Source: an uncultured Eubacteriales bacterium
GTDB lineage: Bacteria; Bacillota; Clostridia; Lachnospirales; Lachnospiraceae
Reading direction: 5' to 3'
DNA: 64,000 nt
NCBI GenBank assembly: GCA_951800645.1
Contig: CATOIK010000001.1
Span: 248,001-312,000, forward strand
Part shown: positions 52,379 through 60,788 of the stretch, piece after piece
Numbering within the stretch: position 1 is the first letter of the stretch
Layout: each line of letters begins with the position of its first letter
Position numbers and translations under genes: made by a program
Notes under the pieces: generated by a model
What the model saw: only the letters and a program-made list of their open reading frames with translations
Databases searched by the model: none
Told to the model about the DNA's origin: nothing

Positions 52379-53377
52379 TTATTTTTCTGTACTTTGGCGA
52401 ATTACAAGGCCGCATGACAACATCACATTTTCCACTTTCTCTCGATTCAAAATATCGATCATCATCTGAGCCGCCATTTTTCCGCATTCAGCAATCTTGT
52501 TATCCACTGAAGTAAGAGGAGGATAACATACTGTTGCGCCATGAGCATTATTGAAACTGACTACTGCAATCTGTTCAGGAATCGGAATTCCAAGATCATT
52601 CAGCGCATGAACTCCTCCCACTGCCAGACATTCTCCTGAATAAATTATGGAATCTACATCTGAATACTGCTGCAGCAATCTATGAGTTGCTTCCGTTCCC
52701 GCCTGTTGAGATAATATATCAACTTCCAATATCCGACCGGCTTCTAATCCGCATTCTTCCATTCCTTTTATAAATCCAGTAATTTTCTTTTTATCGGAGT
52801 TTGATCTTTTCAGATATACAAAAGCAACTTTCTTTCTCCCAATGTGATGAAGGTACTTAACCGCATCCATCATTCCCTGCACATGATTCTGCAAAACCTC
52901 ACAAACATTCGGCAACGCCAGGTTTGCATTTACTGTAACAAAAGGAACTTCTGAATACCGTCGTTCAATGGCTACTCTGCATATATTTTTCTCAAATATA
53001 GATCCCATCAAGATAATTCCATTTACTCGCTGATGGATCAAAGAATCTACCTTCTCAACAAACTCTTGCTCCACATCATTTATGTTGCAGACAAGAGCGC
53101 TTACTTTCCAACTGTTAAGCTGTTGAATCATTGCATAAGCCAATTCCGACATATATGCATGTCGTATATCATCCAACATCAAGGCAACTGTATAGGATTT
53201 CATTCTGGTAAAATTTCTAGCCTTTTGTTTTGGCACATAACCATGCTCGTTAATAACTGCCTCCACTTTTGCCCGGGTTTCCGGATTCACGCTGTCGCTT
53301 CCATTCAGCACACGCGAAACTGTTGTAATTGAAACACCTGCTAATTGAGATATGTCATAGATCGTTAACTTCTGCAT
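52379..53377 (-). CDS. LacI family transcriptional regulator
   Basis: The 332-residue protein has an N-terminal LacI helix-turn-helix and hinge (TIYDISQLAGVSITTVSRVLNG, then SVNPETRAKVEAVINEHGYVP) and a periplasmic-binding-protein-like effector domain (about 62-330). The start at 53377 has AAGGAG about 9 bases upstream; the ATG at 53446 would add 23 residues unlike the family. It is first in the cluster with the sulfatase and Tct genes and likely senses their substrate or product. A dyad overlaps the -35 box of its promoter. Confidence 0.93.
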   Translation of the reverse strand: MQKLTIYDISQLAGVSITTVSRVLNGSDSVNPETRAKVEAVINEHGYVPKQKARNFTRMKSYTVALMLDDIRHAYMSELAYAMIQQLNSWKVSALVCNINDVEQEFVEKVDSLIHQRVNGIILMGSIFEKNICRVAIERRYSEVPFVTVNANLALPNVCEVLQNHVQGMMDAVKYLHHIGRKKVAFVYLKRSNSDKKKITGFIKGMEECGLEAGRILEVDILSQQAGTEATHRLLQQYSDVDSIIYSGECLAVGGVHALNDLGIPIPEQIAVVSFNNAHGATVCYPPLTSVDNKIAECGKMAAQMMIDILNREKVENVMLSCGLVIRQSTEK

Positions 53378-53398
53378 ATAACCTCTCCTTATGTAGTC

Positions 53399-53428
53399 AT
53401 TATATTGATATTCGCTTTCTGAAAGCAA
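53399..53428 (-). promoter_or_regulatory. Promoter and candidate operator of the lacI-sulfatase-tct cluster
   Basis: The minus strand has TTGCTT (53423-53428), 18 bases, TATAAT (53399-53404). Overlapping the -35 is a dyad TTCGCTTTC-T-GAAAGCAA (53411-53428), a plausible LacI-type operator for autoregulation. Confidence 0.6.
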
Positions 53429-53550
53429 CCAGCAATAAGCTTTCACATTCTAAAATAGAATCCTCTTTTTTTGTGCAAATTTTACAATTTTCATTTTTAT
53501 TTTCAGTTCTCTGGCAAATAACTGCCAAATTTCTTGGCTGCATATACGAT

Positions 53551-53593
53551 AAAAGGATTCCGCCTCCTGTCAGTAAAGCGAAATCCTTCTTTT
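53551..53593. terminator. Terminator downstream of the MFS gene
   Basis: Arms AAGGATTCCGC (53553-53563) and GCGAAATCCTT (53578-53588) pair over 11 positions with one G-T. T-runs follow on both strands (CTTTTT on plus, TTTT on minus). It separates the MFS gene from lacI. Confidence 0.65.
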
Positions 53594-53645
53594 TAAAGTA
53601 AAGATTGTTAATAGAAATTAAAAGAAAAAAACATAGGCCATTTCT

Positions 53646-54779
53646 CTATCTTCCTTCCATCTGTTTCACCGCCATACTAAACAGCAGCATACCTGCACAG
53701 GGAGCAATCACGCAGGCCATACCTGCGCCAATGCCGGCCTGCTCTGCCACCAGACCGATGATCCAGGGCATGATAATAGCGCCGCTGCTGGCTACCGGCA
53801 GCATGATGCCCATGCTGGTAACGCTGGTCATGCGGCCTGCGCTGGCCACTGCCGTAGGATTCATACCTGCCATGGCTGCCGCAAAAGCAAACAGCAGCAC
53901 AATGGCCATAGTCTGAGTCTGGGCCTGTATCATAAAGAAATAGAATGCGGTACAACCGACTCCCATGAAGATCATGGCGCGGGCCGGCCGTTTGATGGGG
54001 AATACAAACGCATACAACAGGCGCAAAATCAATGTAGCCGCCCACATCACGGTTACCGTATAAGTACTTAATGCTCCGCTTAAAATGCCGGTATCTTTAA
54101 AATAAGTTACCATCCAGCCAGTAACGCTGACTTCTACTGCATTTTGACAAAAAATCAATCCAGTTAATAACCAGAACAACTTACTCTTTAAAAAACTCCA
54201 GTCTGTCTTCTGCCGCTCCCCCTTTTTGTCCCCTTCCATAGGCGTCAGAAGAAACGCCAGCCACAAGGTGGCTCCAAGGACGCTTAACATCATCATGGGA
54301 AGCTGAGGGAAAACTCCTGCTGCCCAGGCAATCAAAAAGGGACAAAACAGGGCGCCTAAAGCATAACAGCTATGCATCAGATTCATGCCAACTGTCCGGT
54401 TAGGGCTGTTGTTTCCAATCAGGATGGTACAGGTGTTAATGGTACTGCCCTTTCCCAGTCCTGCCAGGAAAAAGGCGGCCATCAAAGCCGGAATAAAAGC
54501 GGATACTCCCATAATCAGGTAACCGATGCCGTAACCTGCAGTAAGAAGCACAACCGTCCGCTTCATGCCAATCTTTCCAGGAAGGGTTCCTGCGGCAAAT
54601 CCAGCCAGGAGATTTCCTATATTCATAAGCGCCAGTAAGGTTCCTGTAGTGCCGTAGTCAAATCCGGCCTGTTCCTGCAAAAGGCTTACCACAATCCCAC
54701 TGCTGATTGCACATATGCCGCTGATAAAAAAGGAATAAAAACCGGCGTTTCTCTGTTTCAAATTATACTGCTGTTCCAT
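53646..54779 (-). CDS. MFS transporter
   Basis: The 377-residue protein with about 11-12 hydrophobic segments has a major-facilitator loop (GTLPGKIGMKRTVVLL) between helices 2 and 3 and a paired half-structure. The overall look is of the FucP-like sugar or drug-type MFS group, but the substrate cannot be given. It starts 43 bases after the SpoIID/LytB gene and has AGGAG in the gap, so it may be the third gene of the AI-2E - SpoIID - MFS run. A terminator separates it from lacI. Confidence 0.85.
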   Translation of the reverse strand: MEQQYNLKQRNAGFYSFFISGICAISSGIVVSLLQEQAGFDYGTTGTLLALMNIGNLLAGFAAGTLPGKIGMKRTVVLLTAGYGIGYLIMGVSAFIPALMAAFFLAGLGKGSTINTCTILIGNNSPNRTVGMNLMHSCYALGALFCPFLIAWAAGVFPQLPMMMLSVLGATLWLAFLLTPMEGDKKGERQKTDWSFLKSKLFWLLTGLIFCQNAVEVSVTGWMVTYFKDTGILSGALSTYTVTVMWAATLILRLLYAFVFPIKRPARAMIFMGVGCTAFYFFMIQAQTQTMAIVLLFAFAAAMAGMNPTAVASAGRMTSVTSMGIMLPVASSGAIIMPWIIGLVAEQAGIGAGMACVIAPCAGMLLFSMAVKQMEGR

Positions 54780-54822
54780 GATACTTGTTTTGTCTCCTTT
54801 GTGATCTCATTTCTCCTTGTTT

Positions 54823-57084
54823 CTACCGAAGGACATCAACCGTCACTCCCTCGTAGAAAAACTTTAAAATTTCCTCACAGCCATAGCCGTCCTTCGCCAT
54901 ACCCTGGGCTCCGTTCTGGCTCATGCCTGCACCATGGCCGTAGCCGCCGCCGTAGATATGAAACTGCAAAATTCCGTTATCATCTTTACCCAGATTTTCA
55001 ATGCAGAGAAAACCACTGGGCAGAGAGCTCCAGCCGGTGGTGGTTTTTCCGTCCTTCCGATGAATGGTAAGGCTTTTATCCCCCAGCGCCGCCCGGATGG
55101 CATTCTGACCGTTTATGGCCTTTTCTCCTTCTGTTCCGGTTACCAGCAGGGTCTGGGCCACGCCGCCGGCTCCCCGCTCTGTAATGCGGATGTCTGTTAC
55201 CTGTCCTACGCCGCCGATATTGGCCGTTAAGATTTCTCCATTAGTAGTCACATTCCACCGATAATAAGGGTAGTCATCATCATAGGCCGGATAATCCTTC
55301 CGCTTGATAAAGCCAGAAAAATCCTCCTCTTTTTTCAGATTCAGCGTCTTTCTTCCCGGCTGCAAAGTCACGCTTTTTAAATAGGGAAGCTCCTCCGGCG
55401 CATTGCCCCAGAGAGACCCATCTGCCGTAACGCCGCAGGAGGTGGAAAAATAATATGCCGTAATCGGTCGTCCCTCATACAGCAGCATCTTTCCATAGGT
55501 GGACCGGACGGCCTCAGTGGTGCGCTCACTGGTTTCCACATTGTTATACACATGAAAGTTGGTGCTGTCGTCAATCTGGGCGCCGTACTGGCTGTATGTA
55601 TTGCTCCGCATCTGCACATAGGTGTAGGTTCTGGCGCAGACTGCCTGGGCTTTTAAGGCTTCCATATCATAACTGGGCGGCATCTCACTGGGAACCACCT
55701 TGGTCAGATAATCCTCCAGATAAAGCTCATTGATAAGCACCAGCCCTTCTTCCCCGGACACAATTTCCAGCCGTCCTGCATAGGATGGAGCTCCGTAGCC
55801 CCGCTCTAATGACCCAACCCCAATCTCTCCGCCGTCGTCTGCTTCAAAAATCATCCGTCCCTTTTCCAGCCTCTCATCTCCGAATCCTATGGAGAACGGC
55901 TCTCCTGCCTTGATTCGTGTCTTTTTCTCCTCCTGGAACATCGTCATATCCTGTGTACAGGACAGGGTAATTCCTTCGTGATAAATGCTCTGGAAATTGT
56001 TGTTCATCAGAAGCACCCGCACAAACTCCGGATTCAGCTCCCGCACAATCAGGACGCCGCAAATCTTTCCATGAGCCACCACAAATTCTTCCATACCTTC
56101 GCCTACTGCAACATCTGAAAGCTTCATCCTCTCCACATCGCCGTAGGTCTTTAATACCTTGTATTCTTCATCCAGAGGCACTGTCCCATACTCCTCTAAC
56201 TCGATGGCGTCCTCCTGGACGGACAGCACCTTGCCCCTTATGGTCTCCTCCTTCAGGAACACCTTCACAATCCTGCCGTCCTCCATCTTCAGATCCGCCA
56301 TGTGATGAAGCAGCTCCTCTGCCTTTTTGGACTTTTTCTGGAATGGAATCTTTCTCTGGATGTCTCCGATGTAAACCATCAGCTCCCGCTCATCGCCGTC
56401 TAAAATCCACACATTCCGGTAGATCGTCTCGCTGCCCCGATCCTCCAGCACATGAATCAGCTCTCCGTCCCGCACATAGGCAGTCAGCTCGTGATCCAGA
56501 TAAGCATCCAGTGCCAGACCGTAAAATGTCAGAGTCCCCAGGCTGGTATAAGCTGTCCAGGCAGGAACCCCCTGCATATTGTCCGGGGTGCCGTAAATCG
56601 CCACCCGCTCCGTCTTTACCTGACCTGATTTATCCATCCGCTTTAATACAGAATCGTAGAGAAGCCACCATCGTTCCTGGGGAAAGGGCTTTTCCCGGTT
56701 CTGGGGGCTGGCCTTTACCAAACTGCCAAGAGCCGGTTCTAACTGATTCAGCATGAATTCTGCTTCCTCAAATGTCAGCGGCCCTTCCGCGGTTTTCGCT
56801 TTTGCAGGCGTCATCGCCTCCGACAAAATCTCCTGCTCATACAGATAGTCCAGGTAGGGCACATACCACTCCTTCACAGACTCTGCCGGAAAATGAGACG
56901 CTCCGTACTCCTGTTTCCAATCTGCCAGTTCCTGAGGCGACAAAACAGCCAGGGCGACTGACTTTGCAGCCATCGCCCTGCTGATACCATCCCGCTCCGG
57001 TTCATGTCCTAAAATAATGAGAATCAGAATTCCGATTATAAACGGCACCCCAATAACCCATCCAATCAGCCTATGCCCCTTCAT
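54823..57084 (-). CDS. SpoIID/LytB domain protein with a long N-terminal extension
   Basis: This 753-residue protein has an N-terminal membrane anchor (about 7-27, IGWVIGVPFIIGILILIILG). An unassigned region runs to about residue 430, and a C-terminal SpoIID domain contains YLEDYLTKVVPSEMPPSYDMEALKAQAVCARTY in sections, YYFSTSCG and the signature GYGHGAGMSQNGAQGMA. SpoIID is a lytic transglycosylase acting on denuded peptidoglycan during engulfment and is usually about 340 residues, so this is a much longer relative with unknown extra function. It follows the AI-2E gene by 16 bases. Confidence 0.88.
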   Translation of the reverse strand: MKGHRLIGWVIGVPFIIGILILIILGHEPERDGISRAMAAKSVALAVLSPQELADWKQEYGASHFPAESVKEWYVPYLDYLYEQEILSEAMTPAKAKTAEGPLTFEEAEFMLNQLEPALGSLVKASPQNREKPFPQERWWLLYDSVLKRMDKSGQVKTERVAIYGTPDNMQGVPAWTAYTSLGTLTFYGLALDAYLDHELTAYVRDGELIHVLEDRGSETIYRNVWILDGDERELMVYIGDIQRKIPFQKKSKKAEELLHHMADLKMEDGRIVKVFLKEETIRGKVLSVQEDAIELEEYGTVPLDEEYKVLKTYGDVERMKLSDVAVGEGMEEFVVAHGKICGVLIVRELNPEFVRVLLMNNNFQSIYHEGITLSCTQDMTMFQEEKKTRIKAGEPFSIGFGDERLEKGRMIFEADDGGEIGVGSLERGYGAPSYAGRLEIVSGEEGLVLINELYLEDYLTKVVPSEMPPSYDMEALKAQAVCARTYTYVQMRSNTYSQYGAQIDDSTNFHVYNNVETSERTTEAVRSTYGKMLLYEGRPITAYYFSTSCGVTADGSLWGNAPEELPYLKSVTLQPGRKTLNLKKEEDFSGFIKRKDYPAYDDDYPYYRWNVTTNGEILTANIGGVGQVTDIRITERGAGGVAQTLLVTGTEGEKAINGQNAIRAALGDKSLTIHRKDGKTTTGWSSLPSGFLCIENLGKDDNGILQFHIYGGGYGHGAGMSQNGAQGMAKDGYGCEEILKFFYEGVTVDVLR

Positions 57085-57100
57085 GTTTACCTCTTACATT

Positions 57101-58336
57101 TTATTTTCTGATATAGGTCTTCTTTTCCTCGTCAATCCGTTCCAGATCCTCATACCGACTGATGTCCGCCGACAGATTCTTTTTTTCCAGCAAACTGGCG
57201 GTCACCTCTCTTGTCAGACGATAGATTACCGCAAAGGTTGGAACGCCGATAATCATACCTACAAAGCCGAACAGTCCGCCAAACAGCAGGATGGAAAACA
57301 ACACCCAGAAGCTGGAAAGTCCGGTGGAATCTCCCAAAATCTTCGGTCCTAAAATGTTGCCGTCAAACTGCTGCAGCAGGACAATAAAAATAATGAAATA
57401 CATGCACTGTCTCGGACTTACCAGCAAGATCAAAAAGGCGCTGGGAATGGCTCCGATAAACGGCCCGAAAAAGGGTATCACATTGGTTACGCCAATGATA
57501 ACACTGACTAATAGCACATACGGCATCTTCATAAAATTCAGAAGCACAAAGCTCATGATTCCGATAATCAGGGAATCCAGCAGTTTTCCAATGATAAAGC
57601 CGCCGAACACAAAATGCACATACCGGCACTCCTCGATGACTTTGTTGGCTGCTTTTAAAGGAAGCAATCCGTAAATAATCATCTTGGCCTGGGTCAAAAG
57701 GGTTCCCTTCATATTCAGCAGATACACCATAACGATGAGGCCGATCAGCAGATCCATCACCATATTGACTGCGCTCATAATTCCGCTGGAAAGACCGCTT
57801 AAAATATTATTCATATTGGGGATCAGATCATTGCTCACCCAGTTCCAGATCCATTCAACGCCCTGATTGTAATAGGTCATTACTGTGGCTTCCACTTCCG
57901 GATTATTAGCCAGCAGATGTCCCAGCCATGCCTTTAAATTGGCTACGCTGGACGGCAGTGCGTCAACGATACCCCGGATACTTTCAATCAGTTGAGGAAT
58001 CAGCATGGAAATCAAACCTGTAACCACTGCAATCAACACCGCCAGACTGACTACCGTTCCGGCAACGCGGCTCAGGCTATCTCTGTTTTTCTCCTGCAGC
58101 TTCATTCCGGCTGTCAGATCCCTTGTCTTATCATAGGCCCGGTTATAAATGGGGGTCAGCAGGTAAGCTAATACTGCTCCGTAAATAATGGGCGCCAGAA
58201 TTCCCTTCAGCAGGCTCATAATACCTTTTGCCTTTTCCCAGTTGATGATCAGAAAGATCAGGGCTACCAGAAGAGCCGACACCACAAATGCTGTCACGCC
58301 CCAGTAAATATATCTGTGATACTTTTCTCGATCCAT
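57101..58336 (-). CDS. AI-2E family transporter (DUF20)
   Basis: The 411-residue protein has about seven to eight hydrophobic segments, with the AI-2E family blocks IIYGAVLAYLLTPIYNRA near the N-terminus and GVTNVIPFFGPFIGAIPSAF plus GPKILGDSTGLSSFWVLFSI in the second half. Members have been linked to autoinducer-2 export or Na+/H+ antiport; the function of this one is open. The ATG at 58336 has GGAGGA directly upstream. It lies just downstream of the 6S RNA terminator. Confidence 0.9.
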   Translation of the reverse strand: MDREKYHRYIYWGVTAFVVSALLVALIFLIINWEKAKGIMSLLKGILAPIIYGAVLAYLLTPIYNRAYDKTRDLTAGMKLQEKNRDSLSRVAGTVVSLAVLIAVVTGLISMLIPQLIESIRGIVDALPSSVANLKAWLGHLLANNPEVEATVMTYYNQGVEWIWNWVSNDLIPNMNNILSGLSSGIMSAVNMVMDLLIGLIVMVYLLNMKGTLLTQAKMIIYGLLPLKAANKVIEECRYVHFVFGGFIIGKLLDSLIIGIMSFVLLNFMKMPYVLLVSVIIGVTNVIPFFGPFIGAIPSAFLILLVSPRQCMYFIIFIVLLQQFDGNILGPKILGDSTGLSSFWVLFSILLFGGLFGFVGMIIGVPTFAVIYRLTREVTASLLEKKNLSADISRYEDLERIDEEKKTYIRK

Positions 58337-58400
58337 GTGCTCCTCCGCCTGTTCATTGCCAAATTTTTCAATACTAGCATATAGCTTACCATAAAACTGC

Positions 58401-58435
58401 AAAAAGATAAAGCAGCGATTTCTCGCTGCTTTTCT
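58401..58435 (-). terminator. Intrinsic terminator of 6S RNA
   Basis: Minus-strand arms AAAGCAGCGA and TCGCTGCTTT around a GAAA tetraloop (58409-58432), followed by ATCTTTTTG. Confidence 0.88.
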
Positions 58436-58635
58436 CTTTCGTAATCCCAAAATGCCGGTCTTACTTATTGACGCCTAGCGATGCTAGGTGGGCAACCTCA
58501 CGCAAGTTTCTGTCTTCCACTGCTAAAAGGAGGCCTGACATCCGCTTACAAATATTGGAATCCCGGTGTCACAAATGTAGGTTCAAAATGGGTAAGGTAT
58601 CGAACATTCCAGGAATTACTTCTCTTAATTCTTAT
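58405..58635 (-). ncRNA. ssrS: 6S RNA (ssrS)
   Basis: No protein fits here. The minus strand has a consensus promoter (58642-58670), an RNA of about 230 nt and a terminator. The 5' region GTAATTCCTGGAATG (58605-58619) pairs with the 3' region CATTTTGGGATTAC (58441-58454) over 14 pairs with one bulge. The 5' arm continues as ATGTTCG and the 3' arm is preceded by CCGGCAT, matching the ends of the 6S closing stem (E. coli GAUGUUCG ... CGGCAUC). The segment CCCACCTAGC-ATC-GCTAGGCGTCAATA matches the CCCACC-hairpin-GGG-UCAA feature typical of 6S. The mature form is probably about 180 nt (58441-58619). 6S RNA binds sigma-A RNA polymerase in stationary phase. Confidence 0.8.
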
Positions 58636-58641
58636 GAACTG

Positions 58642-58670
58642 ATTATACACCACAGAACACTTCTTTTCAA
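58642..58670 (-). promoter_or_regulatory. Sigma-A promoter of 6S RNA
   Basis: TTGAAA (58665-58670), 17 bases, TATAAT (58642-58647) on the minus strand; transcription expected near 58635. Confidence 0.87.
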
Positions 58671-58698
58671 GTTCCTTTTCCTGCCATTGCAAAAGTTT

Positions 58699-59211
58699 TT
58701 ATGCTGTAAAAATCATCTGCACAAGAAACATATAAAAGGCTGTTCCTGCCCCGATGCTGAACAGAGAATTTCCTTTCCACCGATGTAAAATCACCACAGC
58801 AGTCACAGCCAGAAACTCCGGCGCCCCCCAGATGTTCTCTCATCCTTCCGTCCTCCGTTTCTTTATTTTATAAGCCATGCCCAGCACGCCGAAAATCAGA
58901 TAGGATTTCTTTACCTGACTGTACTTTCACAGCATGGAGATACCGTAAAACAGATGTCTGGCATTCAGCGTCAGAGACATGAAAAAGGCCGTTACCGGAC
59001 CCACTGCAGCCGTCAGCATGGTAACTCCCAGATACTGAAGGCTGCCTGCATACACCAAAAGGCTGATGGCTGCCGTTCAACCGATTCCATATCCGTTTTC
59101 ACTCATCAAAATTCCATAGGCTGCTCCCAGAAACAGATAACCTGCCATAACCGGCACTGTTTTGGGAAAAGCATACCGAAGGGCTGCTGCCTCCTCCTTT
59201 CCCAATCTCAC
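58699..59211 (-). pseudogene. Decayed azlC-azlD (branched-chain amino acid exporter) remnant
   Basis: From a GTG at 59211 (GGAG 7 bases upstream) the minus strand encodes an AzlC-like N-terminus: ALRYAFPKTVPVMAGYLFLG, a TGA at 59077-59079, LLVYAGSLQYLGVTMLTAA, then LNARHLFYGISML and a TGA at 58927-58929. The rest of AzlC is missing. After about 90 bases the AzlD C-terminal end appears, APEFLAVTAVVILHRWKGN and SIGAGTAFYMFLVQ, and stops at 58699. AzlCD exports branched-chain amino acids. Two nonsense codons plus a large internal deletion make this a dead locus. It lies between 6S RNA and the divergent radical SAM gene. Confidence 0.82.
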
Positions 59212-59230
59212 TTATGCTCCCCCATTTCTC

Positions 59231-59259
59231 TTGCAATCTTTTGTAATCTTTCGTATAAT
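59231..59259 (+). promoter_or_regulatory. Sigma-A promoter of the radical SAM gene
   Basis: TTGCAA (59231-59236), 17 bases, TATAAT (59254-59259), about 55 bases before the ATG at 59314. Confidence 0.8.
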
Positions 59260-59313
59260 GTTTTTTATTTTACTGTTCTATATTTCGTTTGTCAAAAATT
59301 GGGGGAAAGGCGC

Positions 59314-60267
59314 ATGATAGACTTATCAGAATTGTATTCCGAAGACGCCGGCTGCAGGCTCTGTCCCCGCCGCTGCGGCGTCCGGCGGCCTTCGCCGGAA
59401 ACTATGGATGGCTCTGGTCAGGCTGAAAAAGAAAAACCCGGCTACTGCGGCGCTCCTGCCGGAATCATGGCGGCCAGAGCGGCTTTGCATCACTGGGAGG
59501 AACCCTGCATCAGCGGTAAAAATGGAAGCGGTACTGTCTTTTTTACCGGCTGCACCTTAAAATGCCGCTTCTGCCAGAATTATAAGATCAGCCGGGACCA
59601 ATGGGGCAAAGAAATATCTTCTGACCGGCTGGCGGAAATTTTTCTGTCTCTCCAGGAACAGGGAGCACACAACATTAACCTGGTAACAGCCACGCATTAT
59701 CTTCCCTGGATTCTTCCTGCTTTGGAGCAGGCAAAGGACCGTCTCCGCGTTCCGGTAGTCTATAACTGCGGCGGCTATGAGCGGATGGAAACGGTAAAGG
59801 CTCTGAAAAACTATGTAGACATTTGGCTTCCGGACCTAAAATATTTTGACTCTGGCCTTTCTCGCCGATTGTCCCAGGCTCCTGATTACTTTTCTGCAGC
59901 TTCTGCTGCTATTCACCAGATGATTCACCAAACCGGTGCTCCCCAATTTGACGAGAATGGGCTTATGAAACGGGGCGTAATCATCCGCCACCTGGTGCTG
60001 CCCGGCCACAAGGACGACTCCATCCGTCTGCTGCACTGGATGGCAGAGACGCTCCCGAAGCAGGAGTTTTATATCAGCCTGTTAAGCCAGTACACACCCT
60101 GTCAGAAGGATTGGGACTATCCGGAGCTGAACCGGAGGATTACCCGCTATGAATATGAAAAGGTGGTGGAAACTGCCCTGGAATTGGGGTTAGAGCAGGG
60201 ATTTATGCAGAAAAAAAGCAGCGCCAGGAAGGAATATACGCCGTCCTTTGAGCTGCAGGGATTATAA
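59314..60267 (+). CDS. Radical SAM protein, PflX-like (COG1313 type)
   Basis: The 317-residue radical SAM enzyme has the 4Fe-4S/SAM motif GCTLKCRFCQNYKISR (CxxxCxxC) at about residues 77-92. Upstream cysteines in CRLCPRRCGVRR and GYCGAPAG may bind another cluster. The pattern fits the PflX group related to pyruvate formate-lyase activating enzymes, whose substrate is unknown. The start at 59314 has GGGGGAAAGG upstream; the open frame extends to 58954 but that part lies over the azlC remnant. It is a single-gene unit with its own promoter. Confidence 0.88.
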   Translation: MIDLSELYSEDAGCRLCPRRCGVRRPSPETMDGSGQAEKEKPGYCGAPAGIMAARAALHHWEEPCISGKNGSGTVFFTGCTLKCRFCQNYKISRDQWGKEISSDRLAEIFLSLQEQGAHNINLVTATHYLPWILPALEQAKDRLRVPVVYNCGGYERMETVKALKNYVDIWLPDLKYFDSGLSRRLSQAPDYFSAASAAIHQMIHQTGAPQFDENGLMKRGVIIRHLVLPGHKDDSIRLLHWMAETLPKQEFYISLLSQYTPCQKDWDYPELNRRITRYEYEKVVETALELGLEQGFMQKKSSARKEYTPSFELQGL

Positions 60268-60331
60268 GAGGGTGGATGACTGCAAAATGCAGATGTGCTC
60301 TTTTCTGCTTCCATGTTTATACACAATGAGT

Positions 60332-60367
60332 AGTGGCTACCAATGATTGACATCTTTGGTAGCCACT
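60332..60367. repeat. Perfect 11-bp inverted repeat
   Basis: AGTGGCTACCA (60332-60342) and TGGTAGCCACT (60357-60367) with a 14-base loop; no T-tract follows directly on either strand. Confidence 0.8.
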
Positions 60368-60759
60368 TCAATTCACTTCGTCCATGGGAGTGTACCTCTC
60401 TTTTTTTCTGTTGTGTTCTCGTCTTTTGACGATCTTTTGTGTCTTTATGTAAATTTTTTCTCTCTGCTGTTTCTTTTGTACCGTTTGTTCCTGTCATGAA
60501 TTTTATTTTTCTGTTATCCGGTTTTGAAATCTATCGTTCTCACTATACTTTCTCGTCATATAACAAAACCGATTCTTTTCAATTTTTGATAACCTTTTGA
60601 GTGGAATTGTCTTTGGTATGTTCTACAGCAGATTCGTTTTCCTTTGTTTCCATCTTTTCTATAATAAAGAAAGTGGAAACTTAACCAGCTACTTCGGTGG
60701 ACTGTACCTCCTTTTCTTAGATTTTTTTGATTGTTTTTTTCTTTTGTTTTGTTGTCTTT

Positions 60760-60788
60760 ATAATACCAGATATGTCTTATTTTGTCAA
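60760..60788 (-). promoter_or_regulatory. Orphan sigma-A promoter
   Basis: TTGACA (60783-60788), 17 bases, TATTAT (60760-60765) on the minus strand, pointing into the A-rich region with no recognisable gene downstream until antisense to the radical SAM gene. Confidence 0.65.

Noticed and set aside
58954-59313. N-terminal extension of the radical SAM protein to 58954
   Set aside because: This part lies over the azlC remnant on the other strand, has Gln/His/Cys-rich non-family sequence, and a consensus promoter at 59231-59259 with a good ribosome site places the start at 59314.
60147-60497. Minus-strand frame overlapping the 3' end of the radical SAM gene
   Set aside because: Its second half is antisense to a clear enzyme gene and its ATG lacks a ribosome site; the charged first part reflects A-rich composition.
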